In this document: in pieces, positions 48,570 to 58,739 of the stretch | How the letters are laid out: every line of letters begins with the position of its first letter | How positions within the stretch are numbered: the first letter of the stretch is position 1 | Assembly: GCA_036429605.1 (NCBI GenBank) | Contig: CM071589.1 | Span: forward strand, 3,472,001 to 3,536,000 | Direction: 5' to 3' | DNA length: 64,000 nt | Source: Cladobotryum mycophilum | Taxonomy: Eukaryota; Ascomycota; Sordariomycetes; Hypocreales; Hypocreaceae | Translations under genes and position numbers: made by a program | Notes under the pieces: generated by a model | Databases searched by the model: none | Told to the model about the DNA's origin: nothing | What the model saw: the letters and a program-made list of their open reading frames with translations, nothing else

Positions 48570-50334
48570 ATGCTCAGCCTGGGGAAGAAATACTTTGGCC
48601 TTCGAGGTCAGGCCCTTAACTGGGCCATTGGCTGTATTGCCGGCTGTGATTTCCTCCTCTTTGGTTACGGTATGTTGACTTCTTTCCATCTTCACACATG
48701 TTCCATCATGAAGCTAACATCATCTCAGACCAAGGTGTCATGGGAGGTATCCTCACCCTGCCCATCTTCCTAAGCCAGTTCCCCACCATCAACCCCGACG
48801 CAGCCTCCGACCAGATTGAAAAGTCCAACCGTTCCACCTACCAGGGTGTCGCCGTGGCCTCGTACAACCTGGGATGCTTCATTGGCGCCATCATCACAAT
48901 CTTCATCGGCAACCCCCTTGGTCGTCGCCGCATGATCTTCCTCGGTACTGCCATCATGGTTGTTGGTGCCGCTCTGCAAGCCTCTGCCTTTTCTCTAGAA
49001 CACTTCATCATCGGGCGTATCATCACCGGCCTAGGAAATGGTGGCAACACTTCGACCGTTCCCATGTGGCAATCTGAAACATGCTCTGCTCACAAGCGCG
49101 GGAAGCTCGTCATGATTGAGGGCGCTCTCATCACCGGTGGTATCATGATTTCCTACTGGGTCGATCTCGGCTTGTCCTTTGCCCCTGGGTCGGTTGCTTG
49201 GCGATTCCCCCTAGCATTCCAGATCGTCTTCTGTCTCTTCATTCTTTGCTTTGTTCTAGGTCTTCCCGAGTCTCCTCGATGGCTCATTCTCAAGGGCCGT
49301 GAGGAAGAAGCCAAGGAAGTCATTGCCGCCATTGCAGACGTTGAACTCAACGACAAGTACGTCGACAATGAATACCGGGCCATCAAGGAGACGGTTGAGG
49401 AGATGAGCAAGGGCACGTTTTCCGACCTCTTTGCCCGCGATAAGAACCGCACTTTGCACCGTACCATCATTGCCTACGTCAACCAGATGTTCCAGCAGAT
49501 TTCCGGCATTAACCTGATCACTTACTACGCCGCCAAGATTTACGCGGACCTCGGCATGAGCCCCTTCATGTCCCGTCTGTTGGCCGCCCTCAACGGAACC
49601 GAATATTTCATCGCCTCCTGGCCCGCCGTCTTCCTCGTTGAGCGTGTCGGTCGTCGAAAGCTCATGCTTTTTGGTGCCATCGGTCAGGCTGCCACCATGG
49701 CCATCTTAGCAGGCGTCAACTCTCAGCCCAATATCAAGGGATTCCAGATTGCGGGTATTGTCTTCCTCTTTGTCTTCAACACCTTCTTTGCTGTGGGATG
49801 GCTTGGCATGACTTGGCTGTACCCTGCCGAGATTACACCATTGCGTACTCGAGCACCTGCCAATGCGCTGTCTACTTCATCCAACTGGATCTTTAACTTT
49901 ATGGTAAGTCTTTTACTATATGCCGAATTAGTCGGATAGTCACTAATGGATGGAATTTCTAGGTTGTTATGATTACTCCTGTCGCATTTACCAACATTGG
50001 ATACAAGACTTATATCATCTTCGCCGTCATTAACGCCTTTATGGTCCCATGCGTCTACTTCTTCTTCCCCGAAACGGCATACCGATCTCTCGAGGAGATG
50101 GACACCATCTTCCACAAGGTCAAGGGCATCAAGGGTATCTTCACAGTGGTGCATCAAGCCAAGATTGAGCCCCGCCGGTATGGCAAGAACGGCGAGTTGC
50201 TCATCACTGTCGATGAAGTGGATGACAAGGCCAATGTGGAGCATCACAACGGCAACACGAGCGAGGGTAGCAGTGACCGCAATGCCGCACTGTTTACCAC
50301 TGTGGATGAGGAGACCCAGCGCAAGGTTGGGTAA
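48570..50334 (+). CDS. Major facilitator superfamily sugar (hexose) transporter
   Basis: Plasma-membrane sugar/H+ symporter, SP family. Exons 48570-48669, 48729-49903 and 49963-50334 give 548 residues. Twelve transmembrane stretches are readable. Family signatures: FGYDQGVMGG in helix 1, NPLGRRRMIF, PESPRWLILKGREEEAKEV at the end of the first half, QQISGINLITYYAAKIY in helix 7, VERVGRRKLM and YPAEITPLRTRA in the second half. The PESPRWL and QQISGIN sequences place it with hexose/monosaccharide transporters; xylose, glucose or another sugar cannot be chosen from sequence. The C-terminal ~60 residues are cytosolic and acidic. Standard donors and acceptors; the start ATG directly precedes the first helix. 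Confidence 0.93.
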
Positions 50335-51807
50335 AAAGTCTTCCGTGGTCATGAGGAGAAAGGCAGTGTAGCATCAAAGGATGCGGTGTCACTGTGTGAT
50401 TTCAGGGGGTTTTTTTTTAATGATGTTTTTTTTTATCTATATATCATGTTTCTGGACAAAGTCGAAGCAGCAGGGAAAGCTGCTACTATGGGCTCGACAT
50501 GGGAAGTGAATGAGGTTTTATATACCCAGTGTTTTCATGCAGTTTCATGATGCCTATGAAGGTGAAGGGAGGAGGATGGATGCCTTGATATGGCTGTTAG
50601 GATTATTCTTTTTGGGACGGAGGCAATAGAATAGGTGGATTTTGGGAGGACACATGCATGCATGGATACATGGGAAATACATGCAACCTCCTATATCGCT
50701 TATATGAAGAAATGATGATTATTCAAAATTACTGACACTGTTTGACCTGAAGGATTCTGTGACGAGGATTCGAGGCTTGATGGAGTTGCATGACGATGTA
50801 TCAGATGTATCAGGTGGTGCGCAAGAATCATGCTCTTCTGATGGAATCGTCCTATAAGAAGGTTGAACAAGTGAAGCCATGTTTCAGGTCGTTTATGCAT
50901 GGAGGTTATGCGTCGTCACCAAAGCATGACAATGGCTGACACCAGGTTTGCGCCACATGGTTGGTCTGATGATGTTGTTTGGTTGGTTTGTGTTCTGTGT
51001 TGGGTCTTGGAGAAATAGCTGCTGGTTAGTAATAGTGGTGATTAAGCTAGGATAAAAAGACATGACACGACGAAAAAGAAGGGGAAAAAAGAAGAGGAGT
51101 AAATGGAAATTAAGAGATGTGTAGATGAATCAAATGACTAGAAAATTAGTAATGGTAGAATTGGAAATTGGAAGAAAACGAGGAGCAAATAGATGGGATA
51201 TCTAACGTATGGGTTGGTATTTAATAAAAAGAGGTAGGAAAAAGAAAATCCTTACAAGTTCTACATACATAACAAAGCTTGTTGGAGCTATGCCCTTGCC
51301 TATGCCGCAACTGCATCTCGCATCCACATCCCCCCATGCATGGCAGCTGCAACTTGCTGCTGCTACCCCGCCATCCGAAACAAAAGCCCAAGTTCGTCAC
51401 TGGAAACTCCGTGTTTGGAGAATGGGGGAAGGAACGAACTAAACGAATTTATTACTTCAAGGTTTGTCCCTTTCCTTTTTCTTTCTTCTCTCCCTCCCCC
51501 CCCCCCCATTCAATACTTCCATTTATCAATCTACTTTTTTTTTATTTAAACCTCTTCTCTTCCTCCCTCTACTTTCTATTCAATTGATCTGGTTCGTATC
51601 ATTCATCCTCATTCTGTTTACGTCCCCAAACTAATACACCAAAAACTTATAGGTCATCCATCCCTCATCCTCCCCCCTTTCGAACCCCTCATTCCGGCGC
51701 ATCACCCCCCCTCCATCCCCCACGTTCCTCCAACAACCTCCATCAACAACAACAAAGACCCAAATACCTATATCCCACTATCAAATATCACCCCCAAAAA
51801 AGCAATC
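50335..51807. promoter_or_regulatory. Intergenic spacer, 1.47 kb
   Basis: Between the transporter and the epimerase. Long pyrimidine tracts and a C-run (51495-51510) precede the epimerase ATG, the common fungal CT-rich promoter layout. No gene. Confidence 0.45.
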
Positions 51808-52080
51808 ATGGTAGACAGACCAAACAAGCCCTCCGCCCTCGCCGCAACCCCCAGCCTCCCGCCTCAGGCCCAGGTCACAATCTCCCACGGCAACTCCCGC
51901 GTCGCCGCCGAGCTACCCACCGGCGAGACGGTCGAGGTCCTGCTCTATGGCGCGACCGTCATAAGCTGGAAGGATACCAAAGGCGACGAGAAGCTCTGGC
52001 TGAGCGAGGGCGCAAAGTTGGATGGCACCAAGGCTGTGCGCGGTGGTATCCCCTTGGTCTTTCCGGTATGTTTTCTTCCT

Positions 52081-52148
<68 letters not shown>

Positions 52149-52964
52149 AATACTTGCCAACTCATCTAGGTCTTTGGAACCGCCCCCGACCACCCCGCCA
52201 CATCCAAGCTCATTCAGCACGGCTTCGCCCGCAACTCGCGCTGGGAGTTCCTCGGAAAGTCCACCAGCGAGGGGTCCTCCAGCTCCAGCGTCAAGCTCGA
52301 CTTTGGCCTCTCCTCGGAGAACCTCGATGACGCCACGAGGCAGCTCTGGCCCTACAAGTTTGGCCTGCTGTACAGCGTGACGCTCGACGTCGAGAGCCTC
52401 AACACGGCCCTCGTAGTCACCAACGAGGGTGACGAGCCTTTTGAGTGCCAGACTCTGCTCCACACCTACTTTAAGATCCAGGTAATTAGTGCCCTAGTAC
52501 TCCAAGCCAACCTTTGTAAAGGGGATATACAGGGTTAGACTACTATCCACAAAAGTCATCTTACTAACCAAGTCCCCCTCTAGGACATCTCCTCCGTCAA
52601 AATCACAGGCCTCGAAGACTCCCCCTACCACGACAAAATCGACGGCGTCAAGGACAAGAACCAAGCCTCCGACCCCGTCACCTTCTCCGCCGAAACCGAC
52701 CGCGTCTACACCCCTCCCAACGGCCCCAAGCACCCCGTCATCATCCAGGACGCAAGTGGCACCCGCTTCCGCGTTGTCCGCGATAACCTCGACGACGTCG
52801 TGGTCTGGAACCCCTGGACCGACAAGTCTGCCGGCATGGCGGATTTCCAGCCCAAGGATGGGTGGAAGAACATGGTCTGCGTCGAGGCGGGCAGTGTGAG
52901 CGGTTGGCAAAAGTTGGAAAAGGGCGATACTTTTGAAGGAGCCCAGACCATTTACTTGTCTTGA
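51808..52964 (+). CDS. Glucose-6-phosphate 1-epimerase (hexose-6-P mutarotase)
   Basis: Interconverts alpha and beta anomers of glucose-6-phosphate; homologue of yeast YMR099C. Exons 51808-52065, 52170-52481 and 52584-52964 give 316 residues. Galactose-mutarotase fold: GATVISWKDTKGDEKLWLS, VRGGIPLVFPVFG, IQHGFARNSRWEF (binding His/Arg), LLHTYFKI (catalytic His), WNPWTDKSAGMADF and a VEAGSV loop with the catalytic Glu. Sits next to the sugar transporter but has its own promoter. Intron 1 is almost entirely a CT dinucleotide run. Conservation and phase closure make the call firm. Confidence 0.93.
52087..52143. repeat. CT dinucleotide microsatellite in epimerase intron 1
   Basis: About 28 uninterrupted CT units within the 104-nt intron 52066-52169, which supplies its polypyrimidine tract. 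Confidence 0.95.
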
Positions 52965-53378
52965 GGGTTCCGCTTCCTATCAAGTCTAATAAGCATAGAG
53001 CTAGCCATCTTAATTGTTGCTTGCGCATATCACACATTACGTTGAGCTTAAGAGCATCCCTTTTTATTTAAATCAAGAGCATGAGATTTTTCTATCCTAC
53101 ATATAAAAACAAACAAAGCCATTCCCAATCATCTTTTCCTCCCATAATCATCCCAAATGACTGCCATCTTTTTTTCCCCTTCGTCGTCCAAGCAACATGA
53201 CTTATTACTGCTACCCATATTGGCTCGACTTATGCAAGTTGTTTCATGCGTGTCGGCAAAACATCACTCTTTTAAAAGGTTGCATTCTTCAGAATCAGGC
53301 GATATACAAAAAGAGAAAGAAGAAAAAAAGTAAATAAAAAAAGTGAGCTTAATTTTCTGCTCAAGGTCGTCATATGTC
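52965..53378. other. Convergent 3' spacer
   Basis: Between the epimerase and DAHP synthase stops; A-rich and T-rich tails, no feature recognised. Confidence 0.5.
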
Positions 53379-54958
53379 TTAGATGCTCACTTCCTCAAGA
53401 CCCCCCGTGACGGCTTTTTTATGCTCTCGGGAGAAGTGATCAGCGACTAGGAAAGCAAGTTCCAGGGCCTGTTTCTCGTTCAGACGAGGATCGCAGAAGG
53501 AAGTATAGTTGGTAGACAGATCGTCCTCGTCAAGACCCTCGCTACCACCCATGCACTCAGTGACAGCATCACCGGTCAGCTCGAGGTGGATACCGCCGAG
53601 GTAGCTCCCTTGTTCCTTGTGGATACGCAGAGACTCCTCGAGTTCAGAGTAGATGTCATTGAACTTGCGGGTCTTGATGCCAGCAGGAGTGGAGAGGGTG
53701 TTGCCGTGCATGGGGTCGCACTGCCAGACGACGCAGGAGCGGTACTCAGAGTCCTCCACTGCGCGAATGTGCTTGGGGAGGAGCTCGGCGACCTTTCCGG
53801 CACCGTAACGGGTGATGAGGGTGATCTTGCCGGGCTCGCACGAGGGGTTGAGCTTGCGGAGGATGTCGAGGAGATCTGCGGTGGGAGTGGTTGGGCCGAC
53901 CTTGATACCAATGGGGTTGGCAATGCCACGGAAGAACTCGACGTGGGCGTGGTCGAGCTGACGAGTACGATCACCGATCCAGACAAAGTGGGCAGATGTA
54001 TCGTAGTACTCCTTACCATCACCACTTGGGAAGTGAACCGCCCTGGTAGTGGGAGAGAATCCAGGAGGGGTGCCCGGGCGGCTGATGCCAGGGTGAGTAG
54101 GCTTCTCTAGGAGACGGGTCAAGGCCTGTTCGTATTCGAGCAGGAGACCCTCATGGGAAGTGAAAAATTCGACGGACTCGAGCTCGCCGGGACGGGCATT
54201 GATGACACGAAGGAAGCGAAGTGTTTGCTGGATGCTAGTGGCAATATGTGTGTACTTCTCCTTAAGGACAGGATCACGGACATGGCCCAGGCCCCAGTCA
54301 AGAGGACGATGAAGGTCGGCAATGCCGGAGGAGATGCATGTACGGATGTAGTTGAGGGTGGCAGCAGAGTGGTGGTAAGCCCTAACGGGGAGAAGGATGT
54401 TAGTCAATTATGCATACATGGGTAGGTATTATATCATGGTTCTCGGATGACTCACTTGACCAGTCGCTGAGGATCAATTTCTCTCTCATCCTCATGGTAG
54501 CCGTTCAAAATATCACCTCTGAAGCTGGGGAGCTCCTTGCCATTGACCATTTCCGTAGGGCTCGAGCGAGGCTTGGCGTACTGGCCGGCCATGCGCCCAA
54601 TACGGACGACACGCTTGTTGGTGCCCCAGATGAGAACAACGCTCATCTGAAGGAGCAGCTTGATCTTGGACTCAATGGCGCCCTGCTCACAGTAGTCGAA
54701 GAGCTCGGCGCAATCACCGCCCTGGAGCAAGAAGGCGTTTCCCTGGGCAACATCGCGGAGGTGCTTCTTGAGAGCAATGATCTCGTTGGGGTGAACCAGC
54801 GGAGGTAAGCGTGTGAGCTCATTGACGGCCTTGGCAAGCTTGTCCTGGTCGGGGTACGGAGGGGATTGCTTGATGGGTTTTGAGCGCCATGACGAAGGGT
54901 TCCAGGCTTCTGCGGGGGCTGTTTGAACGGGGAGTTTGAGATTTCTGGGGGACGCCAT
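53379..54958 (-). CDS. Class II (plant-type) DAHP synthase, shikimate pathway
   Basis: Condenses phosphoenolpyruvate and erythrose-4-phosphate to 3-deoxy-D-arabino-heptulosonate-7-phosphate, the entry step to aromatic amino acids. Exons 54958-54456 and 54381-53379 (phase closed, AA|G) give 501 residues. Class II marks: WNPSSWRSKPIKQSPPYPD, GNAFLLQGGDCAELF (metal-binding Cys), GTNKRVVRIGRMAGQYAKPRS, HFVWIGDRTRQLDHAHVEF, GPTTPTADLLDILRKLNP, WQCDPMHGNTLSTPAGIKTR (His/metal), GGIHLELTGDAVTECMGG. These do not occur in the ARO3/ARO4 class I enzymes. Filamentous fungi may carry both classes. Upstream in-frame sequence has no ATG, so 54958 is the start. Confidence 0.93.
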
Positions 54959-57448
54959 TGCTGTGGTTGGTATAGCTATGGTTGTGATGGTGTTTGCGGT
55001 GGTAGTTGTGGTTGTGGCTGTGATGGAAAGAGGGTGATGTGGAAGGTCGCAAATGTATGCGATAAGATAAGGAATTGGGAGGGTGTGATACGACGGGTTT
55101 AAAGTAAAGAAGGAGCAAACTTGGGCGATGAACGGCAAGAAGCTAACGATGATGAATATGAATCTTTAGAAGCGGAAATGGCAAGAGAGAGCTGAATGAA
55201 TGAATGCTTTCCCCAAAGAACGCAATGAGTCTCTTTTATAAAAGCGGATTCGGAATTGAAGAATGGATGTGGAGTTGAGTGAGTCAGAACTAGAGCTGGA
55301 ACAGGAGCTTTTCAATAATGACTGAATTTCGGAGGTCAGACAAAAAAGGTCTTACAAAAAAAAAAAAAAAAAAAAAAAAGAGTGCAGACAGGTATGGGTA
55401 GTATAGAACCTTGTTCTCGATGCTACTCTACTATAGGTAGGTAGAAATAGCTTGAAGGATGTCTTTGCAAGGTCAGTCACTTGCATCCATGCTAAAGTCA
55501 AGCAATGCATGGGTTGGAACGGCGCATTCCTTTTTTCTTTTTGCATTGGCGAATCAATTGAGACATGCAGTGAGAGTGGAGAGGGGGGAGGATGGATCCC
55601 ATCATCATGTCTTGCTCCTGAGAGTGCCTTTTTTGTGTGTGTGTGTCCACAGTAAGAATATTACTGTTAGTCAATATGATATGAGGTCATTCTGCAAGTA
55701 ATTACTTGTACATGTGAGGTACCTTATGGAGACAACAAGCCCCATCCCATCGCCTTTCCAATGACCGTCATATTGATGGTGGTGCCTTCAATTGGTCTTG
55801 TCAACCACTCTCCGGTATTTCAATCTAGATCTAATTCACGACGACTATCTATCTAGTAACGTTAGTTGGTCACTAAGGTTAACTGCCGGTTCTTTTAGGC
55901 GGTCTCTATCATCTACTTGTCCATCTAATGGCAAAACACCGGCAGAGCTTGTCAAACACCATTCAACGCTCTCTCTCCATCTCGCAAAGTTTCAAAGGCG
56001 ATGCCGAACTTGGGACCTACTAACCCCCCTTAATCATGTCTTGGTTATGTCTCAAAACTTGGGCGAACGCAATACTACCTACTACATCTCGAGGACGAGA
56101 CGGTGTGTGTGCTGGACCGACTCGATTTTAGTATCCAATAGAAGCAGAAGGAGGAGGAAAGAGTTTGCGCATGTGAAAAATTTCACAATGGATGGCTTGA
56201 TAGAGAGAGAGAGAGACTCTTAGCGTAGTACTGAAGATGTAGATGTAACTCAAGCATACTCCGTGAAGAACGGCATCCTCATCAGAGCAACCAGATATAG
56301 CACTCATTATGATGTCGCTACCAACCTAGTCATCTACAAGTATAATCAAACCGTTTGGTCTCTCTTTAAATGTCCTTCCCCCTTCCCCCTCTCCAACCTT
56401 CTCCAGTTCTCGCCTAGTAGTGGCCGTCTAAGCGCACGTGTACATGATAGTGGTTAATATCAAGCCCTCATTTACAGCAGATTACCCTCTCCTCCCGCAG
56501 AACCTACAAGATAAAACAAGGCTTGCTTGCACATGCGGAACATGACCAGGTACGTACATGTATGTATGGAGAACGAACTCGCCGAACTGGAGAGAGAGTC
56601 TGGAGTTGGGCCGTAGACAGGGGGAAGCGAAAAGGGTGGTTGTTGGATATGCAGAACATTGCAAGACAGGGGAGGGGAGGTTGGAGACTGTTCTGCATGT
56701 TTTGCGTTAGTTCCCCCCTTCCTCGATGAGTTCTGTCGTTTTGCTAGAGGCGGTGTCTTCGTAATCGGCAATGTGAGTGTGACCAAGGAACGAGTACTGC
56801 TATTGTAAGTCAGTGTTGTAAACAAGGTAGAACCCCCCTTTTCTTCTTCCCGGGTAGTAAACAATGGAGGATATTAATATCCATGCCTAAAATCGGGTCA
56901 TTCAACAAAAGGTCTGAGAGGGTTCCATCTTAGCACCATATTATAGGGTATCCACGCACTGTAAGCCTTGTAGCCTGTCCTGTCCACTGAAGCCCGTCCC
57001 TCCTCCGTTCATCCGGGAGCCCATTTTTCAACACCTGGGCAATGCACACTGAAGCGTCATCAGCCCTTTCGCTAAAGCACCCGCCGTGTGGACTGGACCC
57101 GACTCTCTCTCGCCATTTTCGTAGCGAGCATGCCTAAACGGGAAGAAGCTCCCAACCCCCACCATCAAAGCTTTCCCAAGTTCCTTTTCTTACTTTGGGA
57201 GCTATTACAAGTAAAAAAATAAAAAAAATTCGTCCACCAAAACAACCCCTCCTCCAATTCATCATCATCATCATCATCTTCATCACCGACCTCACAAGAA
57301 CTCACCCTCGCTTTTTTTTTTTTGGACATCCACATCCAACATCCGCATTTCTTTTTTTAGGAGCCTAAACAATTTAGCTTTATAGCGAGCATATACCCAA
57401 TTATCACGCATCACACAGCCTAAAAAAACTCGCCCTTTCTTCTTCACA
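54959..57448. promoter_or_regulatory. 2.5 kb divergent promoter region, DAHP synthase / HYPK-like
   Basis: Contains promoters of both genes. An A24 run lies at 55356-55379 and ATC repeats near 57261-57280. ORFs are repeat- or composition-driven. No RNA gene recognised. Confidence 0.5.
55356..55379. repeat. A24 homopolymer
   Basis: Uninterrupted run of 24 A on the plus strand. Confidence 0.95.
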
Positions 57449-57826
57449 ATGGCCTCCAAAGCAGACATCGACGACGAAACCCCCACCACAACCGCCACCT
57501 CCGCCGAGGACCGCAAAGCAGCCTCCGCCCTCGCCAACCTCGACGCCTCCAACGATGACGCCGCCTCGGGCGAAGTCGACCAAGAAGCCGTCAGCAAGGC
57601 CATGAAGGGCCTCGGCTCCTCCTCCACCACCTCCTCCGCCGCCAAACCTTCCGGCGCCGGTGCTGCGTCCGCCGCGGCGGCTTCCAAGAAGAACGTTAAG
57701 ATCGACCCCGCGGACGTCGCCCTCCTCGTCGACCAGCTCGACCTTGCCAGGAACAAGGCCACCGAGCTACTCAAGCAGCACGACGGCGACGCCGTGGCCG
57801 CCCTGCGCCTCTTCGCCAGGGCCTAG
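57449..57826 (+). CDS. HYPK-like NatA-associated UBA-domain protein
   Basis: Small intronless gene, 125 residues. Residues 1-80 are Ala/Ser/Thr/Asp-rich and disordered. Residues ~83-122 (NVKIDPADVALLVDQLDLAR, then NKATELLKQHDGDAVAALRLF) match the HYPK/NAC-alpha type UBA domain. In humans and fungi HYPK binds the NatA N-terminal acetyltransferase complex on ribosomes and limits its activity; chaperone functions are also described. Length agrees with the family. The next in-frame region after the stop has no coding likelihood. Function is inferred from the UBA signature and size. Confidence 0.8.
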   Translation: MASKADIDDETPTTTATSAEDRKAASALANLDASNDDAASGEVDQEAVSKAMKGLGSSSTTSSAAKPSGAGAASAAAASKKNVKIDPADVALLVDQLDLARNKATELLKQHDGDAVAALRLFARA

Positions 57827-58739
57827 GACGATCCCCTGGCCGAGCTCCACCACGCCATCCGGCTGCGCGGCGGCGCCGTCATGGCGGGCATACGATCCCT
57901 CACGGAGGCTTAGGATCACCCCGCCGGGGTCATGGAACTATTCGTTCGGAACGCGCGACTCGGGAGATACGGCACGATTAAGATCCCCCGGGGCCTGGAG
58001 ACGGAGTCATGCAGCGAAACGAGGAGAAATGGAATGGCAGGATGTCGCTTTACCTGGCCGGCGGCGTTGGTGGGTGGTGCGACTGGGACGGCCAGCTGCC
58101 TTGGAGCGGACAAGAGCTAGATGCTCAAGCTACATATGATCCTACTGCTCCTTCGGTTGCCATCAACCGCGACTATGTTGGCCTTCTGCGAAACCCAGTA
58201 TTCTTTAGATCACCAACTGTAGTGATAGAGAATGAGGGTGATGAGTGCTTGGCCAGCGATACTACCAGTTATGGCTTTCCGGGTTCAAAAGACAAGGAAG
58301 AAGAAGAAAAATAGACAGCGCTAATAATGATATGCCTCACGAAGTTACGTTACTCATATTCATTAATTATCCTTTATTCAAATAAAAAAATAGTGAGGCC
58401 GTTTTCCCCCTTTCAGTTAACGTACAAGCGGGCATGTACATTATCATGTGTGATATTCATACAATTAAAATCCAAATCATGCCAAAAACGCCACCCAGAC
58501 CCCGATCCGTAACACCATGGCTTGCCATGAATGCATTTTTTTCTTGTACTTCCCCTCCCTAATCCATGCAGTTATATCTCCATCAATGCCGACTTTTTTT
58601 CCAAAGCGAGTGACAAAATTGATGCGGCTGTTGACTGGAAAACGCTCTCTCCCCCTATCAAACAATCTGTACACACACTCTCTCTCTCCAATGTAGAGGT
58701 GTGTTCTAGGCATAACAAGCAAAGAATAGTATAAACACC
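57827..58739. other. Convergent 3' spacer
   Basis: Between the HYPK-like and BRCT genes. A 101-residue ORF (58009-58314, plus) has no family features; not called. A/T-rich from 58320. Confidence 0.45.

Noticed and set aside
55792..56223. 143-residue plus-strand ORF
   Set aside because: Starts at TTG, no conserved features, lies in a promoter region.
58009..58314. 101-residue ORF downstream of the HYPK-like gene
   Set aside because: ATG start but no recognisable motif; sits in a 3' spacer and may be chance.
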